From contig NC_079881.1 in the NCBI RefSeq assembly GCF_029227915.1, positions 5,830,001 through 5,890,000 on the forward strand: 60,000 nucleotides of DNA, given 5' to 3'. Source of the stretch: Hydractinia symbiolongicarpus (Eukaryota > Cnidaria > Hydrozoa > Anthoathecata > Hydractiniidae). The notes under the pieces are model-generated. The model did no database searches. It worked only from the letters and a program-made list of their open reading frames with translations, and was not told the DNA's origin. This document shows, one piece after another, positions 55,701-60,000 of the stretch (position 1 is its first letter; every line of letters starts with the position of its first letter). The position numbers and the translations under genes were made by a program.

Positions 55701-58700
55701 GTTGCTATGGTAATGTGTATTTGTTTTTCATATTAGGTTAATAAAAATTCGCCGCAATTACATATTCCTAGACAGAAGATTATATCATATTTTGGTTCAA
55801 TTGCTAATTAAAATTTATTTTCTTCTGCTATCTGTTCCCCTGGTGCAGAGTTTTATAAGCTAATTACAGAATAAACGAGACAGCTAGGATGATGTTTGCC
55901 TCTTTTATCCCCACATTATTATGGCAAGTTATAGCAATACTTTCAGAATAGTAGAAACTGCAATCTTTAGAGGCATAAGGTTTTGTCAAGTTTGTTTTGG
56001 CAACAAAAACTGAATTCCCAAAGCAATGAAAACAATCAGAAGAAAAGATTAGGATTTTTTCTTACAGATTTTTATCATTGATGAACCAATTAGAGATAAT
56101 TGCTGACCTGAATTAGCTTTATTTGACTGCAAAACAGTGTTAATTTTTGAAAGTAACGCAGACGTTTTGTGTAGTTTTGTTGTTTAATTCTAATTCTGTT
56201 TTTTTTTCTGTATTTATTTTATATTTAGATTTACTTTTTATATTAAATTGTTAGGTGCCTTTTGGCCTAAGTAAGTAAGCCTTTTAGCAGGGTATTGAGG
56301 TTCTCTTGTGGAAATGCACATTACTCTTTTGATTTCACAGTGGTAGGAAAAATAAACTAGATCTCCTGGCAAGTACATTTTTAATCTCCCTATCACCAAC
56401 AGTACTTTTTTGACTGCTTTGATGTTAAAGCGTTAGTATAGCAGGACTCTTAAATAAAACAATCCATTTTAAAATTCGGAATTACTAGTTGATTTTTTCT
56501 TCCTTCTAAAGGATCTTGTACTTTCTTCTGAAGGATCTTGTACTTGAGTGGGTAGTGAGACAACTGAACTATAATCGTGTTGAGATTTCTCACATTATCC
56601 AAGACTCGTTCGTTTAGTATCCAGGTTTTTGTTTGATGGAGAGGATTCTTGCTTTGTGCCGATAAAAATGTTGACATGTTCAAGTACATCTATTTTTTCA
56701 TATACTATTTTTTTATAACCAACCCTATTTTGACAAGCCTCGGGTTGCTTAAGATTTTGCTGATGTCAGCTTTTGGTCTTACTTCTGTCTTAATGTGATC
56801 TAATGACCAAAAAGTAGTTAGAGCTTAATTTTCACATGAGAAAAGTTCATACGTTGATGAAAAATTTTGTTGAGTGCCTAAGCAGTAATGTAGAATTTCA
56901 AATGTCTATATTCAAATGTCTATATTCGAATGTCTATATTCGTTATTTTAGACTGACGAATTTTTAAAATCCAATGTTATAGTTTAACACTTAAATTTTC
57001 AATAATTTAGTCTGATTTGTTTATAACGTATTGCTTATAAAAAGAACATATAAACACACCTTTTTACAAAAAACTTACTTTTGGTAAAGTCTTAGTATTT
57101 TTAAGCTCGGTCGGCACTTAGACCTCGGATGATATTCTGCGGTAAAGCCCGGAATAATCGGTTATTGTTGTATTAGGATTAATGAGACAAAATTAAGCAA
57201 CCGTTAAGCAACTCACCACGTTAAAATTTTGAAACATTTGAATACTACACTTTGCAAATTCTTAGGAACGTTAAAATCAAAATTTTCTACTTAGCAAATG
57301 AGGCTAAAGTGAATAATGCTTTAAAGAATATGAGAATATTGACCGTTTTTGTTTCGAACTAGCAGAGGAACAGATCATCTTCGGTTTGTGCAGCTTATTA
57401 CTATTTTGTTGTGAATTTTTATATTAATCAAATATAAATATATATAAAATATTTCAGTACTTTTTAAAGAACTCATGCAACGTGTATCCAACGAATTTCT
57501 TTCGTTATCTAAACTCTTTTTAAAAAAACATTGTGAACTCGCAATAACACGATAGACAGCATATAGTTCTTGTAGACTGATTGTATGCATATGGGTAGTT
57601 TTGTGTTGTCTTGAAGAACTGCTGCCTGAAGCGTGTTACTTGCTCTCAACGACGCAAGCTATCCTGTAAAATGTTTTTTTTTGACAGGAAGAGTTACATT
57701 TTGCCGATAATAAATATTTATTTATCAGAAAGGTGGCAGAAAGAGATTGAAAAAACACTACTTCTTTTCTTTAATACCACGACCAAGGGGATTTTATCAT
57801 ACATATTACTTCAATCATAATAGCCCCTTTGGTAGACACTTTAGTCTGCTCCACCTTTGCAGCTTCTTCTTCGCCTCTGCAGCCTCCCCACAAACGATTT
57901 TGATCTTATTTCTTGTTCCAGCACCTCCCATTGTGTTGTGCTTTCATAATCTTTCCCTTCAATACCAAATAATAGGAAATTGTTACGATGTATTAATTAA
58001 TACATAACTAAATAAATAAAAATAAATTAAAAAGGAATTTGTTTACCATATTTGGTCAGTGTTACCATTTTGAAAATGGCTATGTCAATAATGAATGAAC
58101 AAAGTTTGAGAATGCTGGAACTACTTGATCAAAGTTTGTGTATGTATTCCAAAGTTTAAAATATTTTTTTTTAAAATTGAAGAAGGTTTGTATGATGTTG
58201 TGAATGTAAAGAATGTATGAATGTCCGTTCGGTACAGTTGACATACAATCTAGAAAGGTTTGAAAAGCTTATAAAAAACACACTTGATTTGGAGATTTAT
58301 TAGCTTTGTAGTTTTTTTTCTGCATTTTTATTTTTAGCGGATGCTGAGAGCCATGCTCCGCCAAAACAAACAGCTTCTGGCAACCTCCCTACTCGTATGA
58401 GCAGTTTTAAAAAGAACGCGCCCAGACCTCACCCGGTCGCAGTGCAACCACCTAAAGCTCCGGTAAGGCAACAATCTATCCCGAAAAGTCCACCAAGATC
58501 ACCACATAGGCCCGTTGTAGAAGACACGTCGCATACTTTCCAACATGGTTCGCAAACGCTTGGTCGGCACTCGCTAAAGCACAAGCCTCCGCAACAACAA
58601 GAAGAGAGTCGAAACAGAACTTCGAGTGCTGGTTCAGCCCAGCATGATCTCGCTAAAGCATTGCTAAAGGTAAGTACAACCTTATCATAACGAGTAAGAC

Positions 58701-59959
58701 GATTATTGTTTTGCACACGTTTTTATATAAGAAATTAATTTACAAGAATTTACTACTAAACTTGTCGAGATTTAAGTAACTTTGTTTATTTTGTTGTGAG
58801 AAACCTTATAGAAATGAAAAAAATGTTCCGTAATTAATGACGACAGTTTTTTAATAATTAAAGCAAGGTATTTCAACATGTTTTAAAGTAATTGTTATAC
58901 ATATTTGACGTGGTGTCTATGCATGTACCTAAAAAAAAATGTCTCATTAGTCAATTATAAATACCTTCTTCACCAAATTCCAAATGCCTAAATGTATGCG
59001 AAGAGCGAAGAAGGTAATTTTTTGCCCTCTTATATTAGTTACAAAGACTAGCTCGTGGCAAGCCTCTTCCATATAATATAAGATTGGTATTTTTTAAGGG
59101 GAAGAGAGGGGGGGGGCTTCCATCTGGGGAGCTTCCATCTAGCAGGCTGCTTCAGGCCCTGTAAAGTTGGGTGATTCGCATATGCGCATTGTAAGTTCAT
59201 GTCTAAATAAACTCTTTTTAGGGTTTAAATAAACAGCAAGCTAGCAGTCAAAAGAATTACACAGAGGCGCAGAGTGATTCGGGGACATCTCCTGCTATCA
59301 AACAACCTTCTGTGGTGGGTTGTACTACGGGTTACGACACAGACAAAAATAACGTACAGAACACATTGACAATCCATGAAAGTTATGAAAATAATTTAAA
59401 ACCGATACTTGCAAAAAGCAAAAGCCAGGACTCTACTTCTATAAATAATGTACAGTCGTCGAAGATGGAGAGCGGCATAAAACAAAATGTAAACTACGTG
59501 AAATTTGCGTGCTCTCCGGTAGAAAAACGTACGTTAAAATTGAATATAAACGCTAGTTTTGAAGATGAAAACGCTCCTCAGTTACCCATTAAGCGTGAAA
59601 ATGCTCCCCCGCAGTTGCCACTAAAGCGTTCTCAAACTCTCCCGTCATCCTATGTACGTCCAAAAGATGAGACCGATAATGTATCACCGAATACGCTGTC
59701 AGTCAAGCAAAGAGGTAGATTGGCGCTCTATGAAAATACGGACGTGATAACAGGTAATGACTTTGCGACTTTAAACTCTGAGGGGGAGAGTGATTAAGTT
59801 AAACGTGATGTAGAGCAAGGTTAATGATCTACATGGTAACTTCGAGAGCTTTTTAATTTTATAGGCAAACAATTTTATAGTTTTGTCACTTTTCAGGTCC
59901 GTCTTCACCAAGTTCTCCTAAGTCACCAAATTTACATCCTGTCTCATATGCGACAAGTG
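46727..59959 (+). CDS. Caskin-like ankyrin-repeat/SH3 scaffold protein (3' end outside window)
   Basis: Fifteen exons joined in phase: 46727-46817, 47825-47873, 48777-48874, 49439-49584, 50103-50198, 50613-50843, 51261-51369, 52011-52111, 52353-52406, 52636-52744, 53914-53967, 54676-54744, 58338-58669, 59222-59753 and 59897-59959, about 711 residues so far. The start MGKESELITSIKEGN matches the conserved Caskin beginning. Six to seven ankyrin repeats follow (residues about 47-273), with TALHHAALLGD, TPLHMAAWAG, TPLHLAAQHGY, SPLHLSAKSGHDDI and TPLHQAALYGKKDA. An SH3 domain follows (about 281-345: VSDYNNQYDDTCLSF, GRWKGYV, DGYFPAMAV). The rest is Ser/Pro/Lys-rich and disordered, with PxxP motifs (KSPPRSPHRP, APQLPIKRE). 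Caskins are cytoplasmic scaffolds at synapses and junctions. The tandem SAM domains of vertebrate Caskins are not in the window and may lie downstream. The last donor (59960) is GTAAGT, so more exons follow. Confidence 0.88.
53580..53665 (+). repeat. Right-end fragment of the TTAA-flanked element at 5802-6728
   Basis: The sequence CATTGTTTCTTTAGTATAAA, then TAATAAAAAAAT and TTTTTGATAC, matches 6657-6710 closely, and GATATACTGTATCC replaces the terminal repeat. It lies in intron 10 of the Caskin-like gene. The left end was not found nearby, so it is truncated or strongly diverged. Confidence 0.65.
54745..58337. other. Intron 12 of the Caskin-like gene, nothing coding recognised
   Basis: A 3.6-kb AT-rich intron. 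It contains a GATT-type tandem repeat (55409-55445) and a triplicated TTCAAATGTCTATA-type motif (about 56897-56942). Open stretches at 56450-56689, 57375-57590 and 57611-58007 show no domain. Confidence 0.5.
55409..55445 (+). repeat. (GATT)n tetranucleotide repeat
   Basis: GATT units interrupted once by AATC, in intron 12 of the Caskin-like gene. Confidence 0.85.
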
Positions 59960-60000
59960 GTAAGTGCAAAGTGTACATGTAGGTGACAACAGCTACGATG

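Overview
The window is AT-rich animal nuclear DNA. It has short GT-AG exons in long introns, many transposon remnants, microsatellites, and no operons or CRISPR. Gene content (Cys-loop receptors, TOM1, a Caskin-like ankyrin/SH3 protein), a metazoan-type Copia element with an initiator-tRNA-Met primer site, and short foldback repeats with GCGCC/GGGCGC cores suggest a cnidarian, probably a medusozoan. The species assignment is inference. All exon models were built by reading splice sites and checking that phases join in frame.

Layout. 1-1142: broken Copia fragment (+). 1424-1893: broken THAP domain (-). 2050-2767: first two coding exons of an unrecognised gene (-) that leaves the window on the left. 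3813-4714: 3' end of a LINE (+). 5802-6728: non-autonomous DNA element with TTAA flanks. 9461-12448: Cys-loop anion-channel-type receptor gene A (-, 7 exons, 414 aa). 15781-22349: paralogous receptor gene B (+, 7 exons, 429 or 431 aa) with two possible first coding exons and a 60/72-bp minisatellite in an intron. 23829-45584: complete TOM1 gene (VHS + GAT, -, 15 exons, 512 aa). Its intron 3 holds a nearly full-length LINE. Its 10-kb intron 1 holds a near-intact Copia element (35721-40635) and two 1-kb terminal-inverted-repeat elements with 6-bp target duplications. 46727 to the window end: Caskin-like gene (+, 15 exons seen, ankyrin repeats + SH3 + disordered tail), which continues past the window.

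How the genes relate. The two receptors are head-to-head paralogues, with four of seven exons identical in length, and are plausible subunits of one channel type. TOM1 and the Caskin-like gene are divergent, with start codons 1.14 kb apart, so that interval is the natural promoter region for both. TOM1 acts in endosomal sorting of ubiquitinated cargo. Caskin family proteins are neuronal or junctional scaffolds. No pathway joins all four genes.

Most unusual items: a Copia element bounded by identical 42-bp terminal repeats with a 5-bp target duplication and a primer site directly adjacent; a pair of CAGGC-ended elements with 6-bp duplications; and the phase-compatible alternative signal-peptide exons of receptor B.
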